From: an uncultured Mycoplasmatota bacterium
GTDB lineage: Bacteria; Bacillota_I; Bacilli_A; RF39; UBA660
Length of the DNA stretch: 64,000 nt
Direction: 5' to 3'
NCBI GenBank assembly: GCA_900553835.1
Contig: USFF01000001.1
Coordinates: 1-64,000 of the forward strand
Below, in pieces: positions 17,328-25,784 of the stretch. The notes below the pieces were generated by a model, which saw nothing but the letters and a program-made list of their open reading frames with translations, was not told the origin of the DNA and did not search any database. Made by a program: the position numbers and the translations under genes. Numbering within the stretch: position 1 is the stretch's first letter; every line of letters starts with the position of its first letter.

Positions 17328-17393
17328 ATGAAATTTAATGTAAAAAAAGTAACAGAAGCTAAATTTTCTTGTCACGTTGATCAAAACTGTTAA
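17328..17393 (+). CDS. 21-residue peptide, candidate precursor for the E1-like enzyme
   Basis: MKFNVKKVTEAKFSCHVDQN plus a final Cys: a basic leader-like first half and a C-terminal SCHVDQNC with two Cys six apart. TAGGAGG lies at ideal distance. It stands alone between a consensus promoter and a terminator-like hairpin, just before an MccB-like adenylating enzyme, the position of mccA in microcin C operons. Unlike MccA it ends in Cys, not Asn. It may instead be a leader peptide controlling the downstream ABC-F gene by attenuation. Confidence 0.55.
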   Translation: MKFNVKKVTEAKFSCHVDQNC

Positions 17394-17395
17394 TT

Positions 17396-17420
17396 AAAGC
17401 TCATTATTGAGCTTTTATCA
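17396..17420 (+). terminator. Intra-operon hairpin (partial terminator or attenuator)
   Basis: A 7-bp stem AAAGCTC with GAGCTTT, a 6-base loop, then a short broken T-run. It begins right after the peptide stop. The weak T-run suggests read-through, giving more peptide mRNA than enzyme mRNA, or regulated attenuation. Confidence 0.6.
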
Positions 17421-17437
17421 TTATAACGGAGGTAAAA

Positions 17438-18460
17438 ATGTTAATTTTAAATACAACAAAACCATTTTATGTAGACAAGGTTAATAAAATAGTTAGAATG
17501 GGTAATTTTAAAGAAACGGGTAAAGAAATTGATTATGAGGATGAAATATTTTTATCTCTGATTAATAATCTAAAAGAACCAATAGAGGAAAATGAACTTA
17601 TAGAAAAAATTTTTAAAGAAACAAACATAGATAAAAATGAAGTCAAGAATATAATTGCGTATTTAATAGAAGAAAATTTTATTATTAAAAATGAAGAATA
17701 TGAAAAAATATGTAAAAGTGAGTATAGTAGGCAAGATTTATTTTTTTCACTATTTACAGATAATTTTAAGCAGAACAAAAAAATATTTGCTGACAAAACT
17801 GTTTTAGTATTAGGCTTGGGTGGAGTAGGTGCTAATGTTGCATATATGCTTTCACGTGCAGGTTTTGAAAATTTTATTTTGGTCGATAATGATATTGTTG
17901 AGTATAGTAATTTAATAAGACAATATCCATATCAGAAGAGGGACTTAGGAAGAAATAAAACTGAAGCTCTAGCATCTAAATTAGATGGAAATATAGTAAC
18001 CAAAAAAATTATGATAGATAAAAAAGAACAAATTTTAAAAGATATTCAAAAATGTGATATTGTTATATGTACTTTAGATAAACCTTTTAGAGTTATTAGA
18101 AGATTGATTAATGATATATGTGTCAGTGAAAATAAACCTGTTATTTTTGCCGGTTTCGCTGAACATGTTGCAATGATAGGACCATTTGTGATACCGCATG
18201 AAACAGCTTGTTTAAAATGTATAGACAAAGAAACAACAGATATACCTCTAGAAAATGTCAAAAACATACCATCTTATGGTCCGTTGTGTGCGTTGATTTC
18301 TTCAATTGTTGTTAATGAAATTATAAAATATTTTAATAATTATACGGAATATAATTTGAGAGGAAAAACAATGATGTTTAATTTTGCAACATATGATACT
18401 CAAATAATTAATTGGAATAAAAAAGATACATGTGAGGTGTGTGCTAAATATGATAGTTAA
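17438..18460 (+). CDS. MccB-like E1/ThiF adenylating enzyme with N-terminal peptide-binding domain
   Basis: 340 residues. Residues 1-110 form a small domain like the peptide clamp (RRE-type) of MccB. The adenylation core follows: nucleotide loop GLGGVGANVA, VDNDIVEYSNLIRQ with the Asp and Arg that bind ATP, DLGRNKTEAL, and the strand CTLDKP. Zinc is held by two CxxC pairs, CLKC and CEVC. In the family, such enzymes adenylate the C-terminal carboxylate of a peptide or ubiquitin-like protein. The order of motifs follows MccB, the microcin C enzyme. The natural substrate is probably the peptide at 17328. No E2-like, protease or exporter gene is next to it. Confidence 0.8.
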   Translation: MLILNTTKPFYVDKVNKIVRMGNFKETGKEIDYEDEIFLSLINNLKEPIEENELIEKIFKETNIDKNEVKNIIAYLIEENFIIKNEEYEKICKSEYSRQDLFFSLFTDNFKQNKKIFADKTVLVLGLGGVGANVAYMLSRAGFENFILVDNDIVEYSNLIRQYPYQKRDLGRNKTEALASKLDGNIVTKKIMIDKKEQILKDIQKCDIVICTLDKPFRVIRRLINDICVSENKPVIFAGFAEHVAMIGPFVIPHETACLKCIDKETTDIPLENVKNIPSYGPLCALISSIVVNEIIKYFNNYTEYNLRGKTMMFNFATYDTQIINWNKKDTCEVCAKYDS

Positions 18461-20051
18461 TAATATAAAAGTAGAATTTAATGGTAATTTAATAATAGAT
18501 GATGTATCATTTAAAATAAATAAAGGGGAAAAAGTAGGACTAGTAGGTAAAAATGGAAGTGGTAAAAGTACTCTTTTAAAAACTATTTCTGCTGAAAGCA
18601 ATAAATCTTTTGTTAAGACTAATGGTGAAACAATTGGTTATTTAAAACAAGAAATCGAAGAAGAATATTATGATTACAGTGTACTTGAATATATTAGAGA
18701 AGTTACTAAAGTAGAGAGTTTAGAAAATAAATTAAATGAACTTTCTTTGAATTTGACTGAAGATAGAATGGAAGAATATACTCTTGTGTATAATGAATTT
18801 TTAAGCATAGATGGTTACAATTTTGAAAGTAATCTTGAAATTATAAAAAATGGTCTAAATTTGAGGGAACCACTTGATACCAAAATTAAAAAATTATCTG
18901 GCGGAGAAAAAATAAAAGTTTTATTAATAGAATTATTAATGTTAAACAAAGATATATTACTCTTAGATGAACCTACAAATAATCTTGATACCGAAGCAAT
19001 AACTTGGTTAGAAAAATATTTAAAACAAAGTGCAAAAAAAATGATTATTGTATCACATGATGAAATTTTTCTTAATAATATAGTAAACAAAATATTTGAA
19101 TTATCAGATGGGAAAATTAAAGAGTATAACATGACTTATAATAAGTATTTAATAGCTAAAGAAAATGAATATAATAGAGAAAAAGAAGAGTATTATAAAA
19201 CTAAAGAAGAAAAAGAAAGACTTAAAAGTGAATTAGAAAAAGCAAAAAGATGGGCTAATTCTGGAAACAGTAAAAAAGCGCATAATGATAATGATAAAAT
19301 AGCTAATAATTATGCTAAGGAAAGAACAAGTACATCAAATATAAAAAGAATAACAAGAAATTTAGATAAGTTAAATATTCCTAATTTTGAAGAAAAAAAG
19401 CCTATAGACGTATTTTTTAGTTTAGATGATGACAAAGGAAATAAAGACATAGTTTTGGATAATCTTGTATGTGGCTATGATACATTTAAAACTGTTCTTC
19501 TTAATTTAACAATACCATATGGGATTAAAGTTCAAATAAAAGGTTTTAATGGAAGTGGAAAAACTACTTTAATAAAAACTATTTTAGGACAAATAGATCC
19601 TATTAAAGGAACTATTAGTGTAGGTTCTAAAGTTAAGATGGGATATATTTCACAAAATACATTATTAGAAGGTAATAAGTCTGTTATAGAGTATCTTACT
19701 GAAAATATGAATGAAGTTAATTATTCCTTTGTGTTTACTTTGCTTGAAAAATTAAACATTAGTTATGAAGACAAAGATAAAATTTATTCTAAATTGTCAC
19801 CAGGAGAAAGAACAAGAGTTGCTATTGCTAAACTTGCACTTTTAAAAACCAATGTATTAATATTAGATGAAGTAACTAATCATCTTGATAAAGAAGCGCT
19901 TGACTTAATATATGAACTTATAAGTAGTTATGAAGGAACTATAATTAGTATTTCACACAATAGAAAATATAATGAACTATTAGATGCAGACATTTTATTA
20001 GATATGAGTACTGGTTTAATAGAAAATTTAAAATTAACAAAAAAGTTATAA
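18450..20051 (+). CDS. ABC-F family ATPase (ribosome-associated type)
   Basis: 533 residues, two ABC domains and no membrane segment. First domain: GLVGKNGSGKST near residue 32, LSGGEKIKV, LLLDEPTNNLD. Second domain: KGFNGSGKT, LSPGERTRV, LILDEVTNHLD (Pro of DEPT is Val). A charged helical linker of about 80 residues separates them, the ribosome-probing arm of ABC-F proteins. The arm is long enough for a resistance-type member. It overlaps the E1-like gene by 11 bases, with GAGGTG ten bases upstream, so the two are translated together. Likely role: protection of the host ribosome, perhaps self-immunity; inference only. Confidence 0.85.
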   Translation: MIVNNIKVEFNGNLIIDDVSFKINKGEKVGLVGKNGSGKSTLLKTISAESNKSFVKTNGETIGYLKQEIEEEYYDYSVLEYIREVTKVESLENKLNELSLNLTEDRMEEYTLVYNEFLSIDGYNFESNLEIIKNGLNLREPLDTKIKKLSGGEKIKVLLIELLMLNKDILLLDEPTNNLDTEAITWLEKYLKQSAKKMIIVSHDEIFLNNIVNKIFELSDGKIKEYNMTYNKYLIAKENEYNREKEEYYKTKEEKERLKSELEKAKRWANSGNSKKAHNDNDKIANNYAKERTSTSNIKRITRNLDKLNIPNFEEKKPIDVFFSLDDDKGNKDIVLDNLVCGYDTFKTVLLNLTIPYGIKVQIKGFNGSGKTTLIKTILGQIDPIKGTISVGSKVKMGYISQNTLLEGNKSVIEYLTENMNEVNYSFVFTLLEKLNISYEDKDKIYSKLSPGERTRVAIAKLALLKTNVLILDEVTNHLDKEALDLIYELISSYEGTIISISHNRKYNELLDADILLDMSTGLIENLKLTKKL

Positions 20052-20053
20052 AT

Positions 20054-20082
20054 TTGCATTAATGAAAAAAGTGTGCTATAAT
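20054..20082 (+). promoter_or_regulatory. Promoter of the acyltransferase gene
   Basis: TTGCAT at 20054, a 17-base spacer and perfect TATAAT at 20077. The -10 box sits in the loop of the terminator hairpin 20065-20096. Confidence 0.75.
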
Positions 20083-20096
20083 AAGTACACTTTTTT
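20065..20096. terminator. Terminator closing the ABC-F cassette
   Basis: A 10-bp stem AAAAAAGTGT with ACACTTTTTT around a 12-base loop. It ends the upstream operon. RNA started from the promoter in its loop would contain only the 3' arm, so it would not be terminated. Confidence 0.7.
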
Positions 20097-20113
20097 ATTT
20101 AAGGGGGAAAAGT

Positions 20114-21283
20114 ATGGAATCATTTGATGGTAAATTAAAAAACGACTATATTAATGTTTTAAAAGTTAATGGTTTTTCAGATAAGGATATTAATAAAATA
20201 GAAAGACTTTTGTATAAATATAAAGATGTATTAACTGATTTTAGAGACTTAGTTGGTGACAGTCTTTTACCGGATAAATTTTATTTTTTTAATAATATGA
20301 AACATTTTGCGTATTTGTTTAGCAGTGATATTGATAAAACTGTAACAAAAGAATACTTGAATTTTAATAAATTTATTTATTATTTAGTCAAACTTATAGG
20401 GCCTAGTTTTTTATTATCTAAACAAGTAATTGAAAATAGAAATATTTTAAAAGGTATAAATGTTAAAGATAATGGTATTAATCTTCCAAAAGAACCGGTA
20501 ATGTGGACACCTAATCATCACTTCAAAGACGATGTTTTATGTTCAATGTTAAAAACTCAAAGACCCAGTTGTATGGCTTTTGCTAGTATTCCTCATTTTT
20601 TTAACTCATTTGATGGAATACTTGCTTATTCACTTGGAGTTATACTGATAAATAGAAAAAGTGAGGAAAGTAGAAGTACATGCTTACCAAAAATGAAAAA
20701 AGTAGTTGAACTTGGTTCAGATCTAATAGTTTGGCCTGAGGGTGTTTGGCATAAAAATCCAAACGATTTAATTTTACATTTGTGGCCAGGTATATATAGG
20801 TGTTCAATTGAAACAGGAATAAAGGCGGTACCGATGATACATTATGTGAGAGATACTACTCAAAGAGAAAAGAAAAATAAAAATTTAATTCATACTGTAA
20901 TTGATGAACCGGTTGACTTTAATACCATGCATGGGATGGGAGAACGAGCTTGCTTAGAATATTATAGAGATATAATGTGTACATGGTATTACTTAATGAT
21001 GGAAAAATATGGACAAAGTACTAGAGAGGAAGAACTTAAGGGATATGATAATTCTGTTGAGGCATGGGAAGAACATTTAAATAATCTTCTTAATAATGCA
21101 GCAAGGTATGATAAAAGCATTGAGACAACAGCAAGTTATCGTATGAATGATTATGTCACTCCACTAGATGTTTATGAAAATATTGCTTCACTTGATGTAA
21201 CCAAAAGTAATGCTTTAGAAGTAGCAAATGCCAGAAAATTAATAAAAGAATATAAAATTAATGATTTTCAAAGTAGATTTTAA
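20114..21283 (+). CDS. PlsC-like 1-acylglycerol-phosphate acyltransferase family protein
   Basis: 389 residues. The acyltransferase motif I is NHHFKDD (HX4D), and WPEGVWHKNP matches motif III (FPEGTR-like). WPGIYRCSIETGIKAVPM corresponds to motif IV. The C-terminal 130 residues are extra to the minimal PlsC fold. It is probably in phospholipid synthesis or remodelling at the membrane. It has its own promoter and terminator and is not part of the peptide cassette. Confidence 0.75.
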   Translation: MESFDGKLKNDYINVLKVNGFSDKDINKIERLLYKYKDVLTDFRDLVGDSLLPDKFYFFNNMKHFAYLFSSDIDKTVTKEYLNFNKFIYYLVKLIGPSFLLSKQVIENRNILKGINVKDNGINLPKEPVMWTPNHHFKDDVLCSMLKTQRPSCMAFASIPHFFNSFDGILAYSLGVILINRKSEESRSTCLPKMKKVVELGSDLIVWPEGVWHKNPNDLILHLWPGIYRCSIETGIKAVPMIHYVRDTTQREKKNKNLIHTVIDEPVDFNTMHGMGERACLEYYRDIMCTWYYLMMEKYGQSTREEELKGYDNSVEAWEEHLNNLLNNAARYDKSIETTASYRMNDYVTPLDVYENIASLDVTKSNALEVANARKLIKEYKINDFQSRF

Positions 21284-21308
21284 AAGAGATAATTTTCTCT
21301 TTTTTTAT
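21282..21308 (+). terminator. Terminator after the acyltransferase gene
   Basis: Stem AAAAGAGA with TCTCTTTT, then T-rich tail; begins at the stop codon. Confidence 0.65.
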
Positions 21309-21349
21309 TATTTGTGGTATGTTATAATTATAATTGGAAGTGATGGATA

Positions 21350-23173
21350 ATGGCAGGAATTTTATTACCGATATGTGCTACATTTTTTTCGTTATTATTA
21401 ACAATAATATATTTTTCTAAAAAGAGAATTGATTTAGTTGAGAATAAAATTTATTCATTTATGATACCAATAGTTTTAATAGATAGTGTTTTAGTTTCTT
21501 TAGTACAGGGAATAGGTTTAAACGGAATAAATTCTATAAGCAATATATTTATTTCTTTAATAAATAAAATTGATTTTATGCTTTTAGTAGTTTATTCTAA
21601 TTGTATATTATTTTATATTATACTTATAACTTATCCAAAGGTGAAAAACAAATTTAAGTTTTTATTATCAGCCTTTTCTGTTTTAGATATTTTAGTATTT
21701 ATTTTCATAGCACTTGGAAAAGTAATTATTATTAGTAAAGGACATAACAACAGTGTAGAAGGTTCTTCATTGATGACTACTCTTATAGTTTGTGGAATAT
21801 ATATATTTAGTTCAATAGTTATTTCTATCATTAATATTAAAAAAATTGATAAAAGATATATACCTGTTTTTGCAAGTATCGGGATAGCTCTTTTCTTAAT
21901 TCCAATGTTTAAAATTAATCCATACTTAATAGTTGTGTCTATCACTCTGACTTTTATAAATTACATTATGTTCTTCACAATAGAAAATCCAGATGTTAAA
22001 ATGGTAAAAGAACTAGAAATAGCTAAAGATGCAGCAGTAAAAGCAAATAAAGCTAAAAGTGAATTTTTAAGTAGTATGTCACATGAACTTAGAACACCAC
22101 TTAATGCAATAGTATGTTTTAGTGAATTATTAGAAACTAAAGAAGGACTAGATAAAGAAAGTAAAGATTTTGCTAAAGATATAGTAAATGCTAGTCATAA
22201 TTTATTAGAGTTAGTAAATGGGGTACTTGATATAAGTAAAATAGAAGCAGGTAAAATGGAAGTAATAAATAAAGAGTATAATGCTAAAGAGTTATTTAAT
22301 TCACTAAGTACAATGGTTATTCCTAGAATAGGAGATAAAAAGATAGAATTTAAAACACGTTTAGCAGAAGATTTACCTTGTGTACTTAATGGAGATACTG
22401 GTAAAATAAAACAAATAATACTTAATTTACTTACAAATGCAGTTAAATATACTGACTATGGATGTATAGATTATGATATAGAATGTTTAAATGATTTTAA
22501 AAATAATAGAACAAAGTTAATAGTAAGTGTTAGGGATACAGGAAGGGGAATAAAAGAAGAAGATATAAATAGATTATTTCAGAAATTTGAAAGAATTGAT
22601 GAAGATAGGAATACTACAATAGAAGGAACTGGACTAGGACTTGCAATAACACAAAGTTTAGCTGATCTTATGGGTGGAAAAATTAAAGTAACTTCTAGAT
22701 ATGGATATGGTTCTACATTTACATTTGTATTTGAACAAGATGTAGTATCATTTAATGAAGTAGAAGAAAAGAAAGAGGAAGAAATTATAGAAGAGAAAGT
22801 AGACTTTAGTAATAAAAGTATACTAGTAGTAGATGATTCTAAACTTAACTTAAAGGTAGCAGAGAATGTATTAAAAGAATATAATGTAAACATCTTTACA
22901 TGTATAAGTGCAAAAGAATGTTTAGATTACTTAAGTATAGGTAAATATGATATAATATTAATGGATATAATGATGCCTGTTATGAATGGAGTAGAGGCCT
23001 TAAAAGAAATAAAAAAACTAGGAGTAGAAACTCCTGTAATAGCTTTAACTGCAGATGCAATAGATGGACAAGAGGACAAATATTTAAAAGAAGGTTTTGA
23101 TGGTTATTTATCTAAACCAATTGATAAAAATGAATTAAAAAAGATATTAAATAAGTATTTGAAAGGAGAATGA
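21350..23173 (+). CDS. Membrane hybrid sensor histidine kinase
   Basis: 607 residues. About seven membrane helices fill residues 1-215. HisKA has SHELRTPLNA with the phospho-His near residue 244. HATPase_c has NLLTNAVKYT (N box), DTGRGI (G1) and GTGLGLAIT (G2), and a receiver at about 485-605 has ILVVDDS, LMDIMMP (Asp near 540) and GYLSKPID. The signal sensed in the membrane is unknown. Next to it is an Hpt-REC gene, so phosphate would flow His-Asp-His-Asp. Confidence 0.9.
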   Translation: MAGILLPICATFFSLLLTIIYFSKKRIDLVENKIYSFMIPIVLIDSVLVSLVQGIGLNGINSISNIFISLINKIDFMLLVVYSNCILFYIILITYPKVKNKFKFLLSAFSVLDILVFIFIALGKVIIISKGHNNSVEGSSLMTTLIVCGIYIFSSIVISIINIKKIDKRYIPVFASIGIALFLIPMFKINPYLIVVSITLTFINYIMFFTIENPDVKMVKELEIAKDAAVKANKAKSEFLSSMSHELRTPLNAIVCFSELLETKEGLDKESKDFAKDIVNASHNLLELVNGVLDISKIEAGKMEVINKEYNAKELFNSLSTMVIPRIGDKKIEFKTRLAEDLPCVLNGDTGKIKQIILNLLTNAVKYTDYGCIDYDIECLNDFKNNRTKLIVSVRDTGRGIKEEDINRLFQKFERIDEDRNTTIEGTGLGLAITQSLADLMGGKIKVTSRYGYGSTFTFVFEQDVVSFNEVEEKKEEEIIEEKVDFSNKSILVVDDSKLNLKVAENVLKEYNVNIFTCISAKECLDYLSIGKYDIILMDIMMPVMNGVEALKEIKKLGVETPVIALTADAIDGQEDKYLKEGFDGYLSKPIDKNELKKILNKYLKGE

Positions 23174-23174
23174 A

Positions 23175-23906
23175 ATGAATAACGAATATTTAAAAAATGC
23201 TGGAATTAATGTAGATGAAGTAATGAACTTTTGGGGAGATATTGAAGCTTATAAAGATAACTTACTAGAATTTTTAACCTCTGTAGATACAAAAATAAAA
23301 GAACTAGAAAGTTATAAAAATAATACTGAAATAAGTAGTTATACCATGCTTGCCCATAGCTTAAAGAGTGAAACAAGATATTTAGGTTTAAATAAATTAT
23401 CTGATATATTTTATACTCATGAACTTAAAGGCAAAGAAAATAATGTTGACTACATAAAAAGTAACTTTACTGAAATAGAAAATGGAGTTAATAAAGTTAA
23501 AAGTGATTTAAAAGACTTTTTAAATAGTACAACTATTAAGAAGAGTTTATTAGTAGTAGATGACTCTAATATAATAATTAATTATATAGAAAACTTAGTA
23601 AAAAGTGATTATAATGTAATAAGAGCTAATAATGGAATAGAGGCTGTAAATAAAATAAATGAAAATATATATGCACTTTTACTTGATATAAATATGCCTA
23701 AAAGTACTGGTATAGATGTTTTAAAATATATGAATGATAATGATTTAATAGATAAAATACCAGTAGTAATTATAACTGGCAATGATACAAGTAATCAAAT
23801 AAAAGAATTAATTGGTTATAATGTTTTAGATGTACTTAATAAACCATTTACACCTGATAATATAAAAAGAGTATTAACTTTAATAGAGAATTTTCATAAT
23901 AATTAG
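23175..23906 (+). CDS. Hpt plus receiver phosphorelay protein
   Basis: 243 residues. An Hpt domain (AHSLKSETRYLG, His near residue 61) is followed by a receiver (SLLVVDDS, LLLDINMP with Asp near 172, NKPFTPDN). There is no DNA-binding or enzymatic output domain, so the REC may be a phosphate sink or act by protein contact. It starts one base after the kinase gene and is clearly co-transcribed. Architecture is reversed from the more usual REC-Hpt. Confidence 0.88.
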   Translation: MNNEYLKNAGINVDEVMNFWGDIEAYKDNLLEFLTSVDTKIKELESYKNNTEISSYTMLAHSLKSETRYLGLNKLSDIFYTHELKGKENNVDYIKSNFTEIENGVNKVKSDLKDFLNSTTIKKSLLVVDDSNIIINYIENLVKSDYNVIRANNGIEAVNKINENIYALLLDINMPKSTGIDVLKYMNDNDLIDKIPVVIITGNDTSNQIKELIGYNVLDVLNKPFTPDNIKRVLTLIENFHNN

Positions 23907-23920
23907 GAAATTCTTTTTTT
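23887..23920 (+). terminator. Terminator after the phosphorelay pair
   Basis: Stem AGAATTT with AAATTCT, then seven T; overlaps the last codons of the Hpt-REC gene. Confidence 0.65.
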
Positions 23921-23998
23921 GTAAATTAAAAGTAAAATAATTGTTAAACTATTTAACTCTTTATATGAGTGTGATAAACTCTTAATAGGTGAATAGAT

Positions 23999-24505
23999 AT
24001 GGAAAAGAAAAAAACAAAAAAAGAAATAGTGAGGATGCTTTTAAATCAAAATTTAGAAACAGAGGATGAAAATGAATTACTAGATATGTTAGTAGATAAT
24101 CCTATTGCAATTGATGTAGATAAAGTAGCTAAAGATACAGAAAAAAGGGGAGATAAAATAGCAGATAAAATCACAAATATAGCTGGTAGCTGGGGTTTTA
24201 TATTGGGATTTAGTTTGTTTCTTATAGTATGGATATTACTTAACTTATTTGTATTAAAAAATTTAGATCCTTATCCTTTTATACTTCTTAATTTACTTTT
24301 ATCATGTATTGCTGCTCTTCAAGCGCCAATAATAATGATGAGTCAAAATAGAAGTGCTAAAAAAGATAGTATGAGAAGTATGAATGACTATAAAACAGAT
24401 CTAAAAAGTGAATTAATACTAGAAGAACTTCATGATAAGATGGATAAAATACTAATAAATCAAAATATAATATTAAAAGAATTAGAAAAAAATAAAGAAA
24501 AGTAA
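23999..24505 (+). CDS. DUF1003 membrane protein
   Basis: 168 residues. Two membrane helices (SWGFILGFSLFLIVWILLN and PFILLNLLLSCIAALQAPII) are followed by the family motif MMSQNRSAKKD and a coiled-coil tail. DUF1003 proteins are inner-membrane proteins of unknown function, sometimes linked to metal ions. It is a single-gene unit. Confidence 0.85.
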   Translation: MEKKKTKKEIVRMLLNQNLETEDENELLDMLVDNPIAIDVDKVAKDTEKRGDKIADKITNIAGSWGFILGFSLFLIVWILLNLFVLKNLDPYPFILLNLLLSCIAALQAPIIMMSQNRSAKKDSMRSMNDYKTDLKSELILEELHDKMDKILINQNIILKELEKNKEK

Positions 24506-24546
24506 TTTTAAGAATTAAATATATTAATTACGATGCTCGTAAACAA

Positions 24547-24576
24547 AAATCTCAAATTTAATTTGAGATTTAATTT
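24547..24576 (+). terminator. Terminator after the DUF1003 gene
   Basis: Stem AAATCTCAAAT with ATTTGAGATTT (11 bp), 3-base loop, then TAATTTT. Confidence 0.65.
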
Positions 24577-24626
24577 TATAATTTAATTTATTTTAATTTT
24601 TTCATATTAAAAAATATTTTAGGAAG

Positions 24627-24890
24627 TTATCTAGAAACTTTATTATCTATTCTTAAGTTATCTATGGTACTTTTATATACATCATAAATGAATTTTTCTC
24701 CTAATTTATTGACACCTATGCCGTTAATATTATTATGACCTCTACCAGGAATTATTATATGTTGAATATCAATTCCTAGATTTTGAAGTAACTGAATAGT
24801 ATTTTTTGCTCTTTGAAATAAATCTGAACCCAAAATACTTCTTTGATATTTTCCAACGTCAGTTGGTATGCTTCTATTTAAATAACTCAA
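24627..24890 (-). pseudogene. Possible gene remnant (hydrolase-like C-terminus)
   Basis: An open frame of 87 codons that could start only at TTG (24890), with no ribosome site. It reads like the end of an alpha/beta-hydrolase-type protein (a GRGHNN segment with a possible catalytic His), and the whole 24.6-24.9 kb stretch is otherwise empty. I treat it as a decayed fragment, with low certainty. Confidence 0.3.
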
Positions 24891-24908
24891 AAATATTTGA
24901 GTTTAATG

Positions 24909-24936
24909 TTGTTTTTCACTTAAAACATGATATAAT
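24909..24936 (+). promoter_or_regulatory. Promoter of the lipoprotein gene
   Basis: TTGTTT at 24909, 16-base spacer, perfect TATAAT at 24931; 25 bases upstream of the start codon. Confidence 0.6.
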
Positions 24937-24961
24937 ATTATACTTACAAAGGTGGTAGTTT

Positions 24962-25501
24962 ATGAATAAGGAAAAATTAATTCAAATAAAAAGAAGATTA
25001 TTAGCACTAGGTCTAGCAGGTGTAGTGCTTGGTTCAACAGGATGTGCAAATGATAAAAGTGAAAATGCAGAGCCAAGTAGAAGTTCTATTTCACAAGGAT
25101 ACTCTAATGTTGAAGACTATTATAAATATGCTGTACAAAATGGAAAAGCAATAAAACTATATAATAGTGAATATGTGTTTTTACTTTATAATATAGAAAC
25201 TTATGATGTAGAGGAATATATTTTTAAATGTCCTGTTACATGGTTTGGTGGAGGAGAATTATATGATTTAGAAACGGAAGAAATGTTAGCATATGGAGAT
25301 GGAATAGCAACAACTTATAATGGAGATTTTTATAGGTATATAGTAAAAAATAATTATCAAGTACGCCTTAATGAAGTTAGTGATTATGTGGAAGGTCACG
25401 TTGACAAAGAATATTATTCATTAGATGAAATCAAAGTATTAGAACCACTTATAGAGAATAGTTTAAAAATTATTAATAAAGCAAAGGTAAATATAAAATA
25501 A
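24962..25501 (+). CDS. Predicted lipoprotein of unknown function
   Basis: 179 residues. A basic N-terminus and a hydrophobic stretch end in the lipobox GSTGC, with the lipidated Cys at residue 28, then a low-complexity linker. The rest is a small Tyr-rich domain with no family I recognise. AAAGGTGG ribosome site, own promoter, strong terminator: a single-gene unit. Confidence 0.75.
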   Translation: MNKEKLIQIKRRLLALGLAGVVLGSTGCANDKSENAEPSRSSISQGYSNVEDYYKYAVQNGKAIKLYNSEYVFLLYNIETYDVEEYIFKCPVTWFGGGELYDLETEEMLAYGDGIATTYNGDFYRYIVKNNYQVRLNEVSDYVEGHVDKEYYSLDEIKVLEPLIENSLKIINKAKVNIK

Positions 25502-25610
25502 TGTTTTAAAATGATGTAATTTAAGAGTGTTAAAAAATATACAGAGCAAAATTATTTAATAACCATGCATTATTTTAGAAAAACTACAATTTATTATTTA
25601 TAATGAATAT

Positions 25611-25648
25611 AAGACTTCAAAATAAAAAAATTAAGAAGTCTTTTTTTT
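25611..25648 (+). terminator. Terminator after the lipoprotein gene
   Basis: Stem AAGACTTC with GAAGTCTT, AT-rich loop, run of eight T. The rest of 25502-25610 is AT-rich with no gene seen. Confidence 0.75.
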
Positions 25649-25659
25649 ATAAATGTACC

Positions 25660-25700
25660 TAAAATTAAAATAAAAAATAAAAAGCCCTTACAATAAGGGC
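25660..25700 (-). terminator. Terminator of the AlbA_2 gene unit
   Basis: Minus strand: stem GCCCTTA with TAAGGGC around a 3-base loop, then a T-rich tail. It marks the left end of the defence-like genes and is a candidate left limit of the first mobile element. Confidence 0.7.
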
Positions 25701-25711
25701 CTATTAACATT

Positions 25712-25722
25712 ATTTGGAGCGA
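25712..25722. repeat. Direct repeat ATTTGGAGCGA, left copy
   Basis: The same 11 bases recur at 27137-27147, so the two copies flank the AlbA_2 gene. On the minus strand each reads TCGCTCCAAAT and follows a small hairpin. It may reflect insertion of the gene or a tRNA-end-like relic. Confidence 0.45.
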
Positions 25723-25784
25723 GTGTCGTAGGTATCTACAACTTTTTCCAATATATGAATTGATATACAAATATCAATCTAATA

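Noticed and set aside
17328..17393. Calling the small peptide a true microcin C precursor
   Set aside because: MccA ends in Asn, this ends in Cys, and there is no exporter or other mcc gene; only MccB-like relation of the enzyme is kept.
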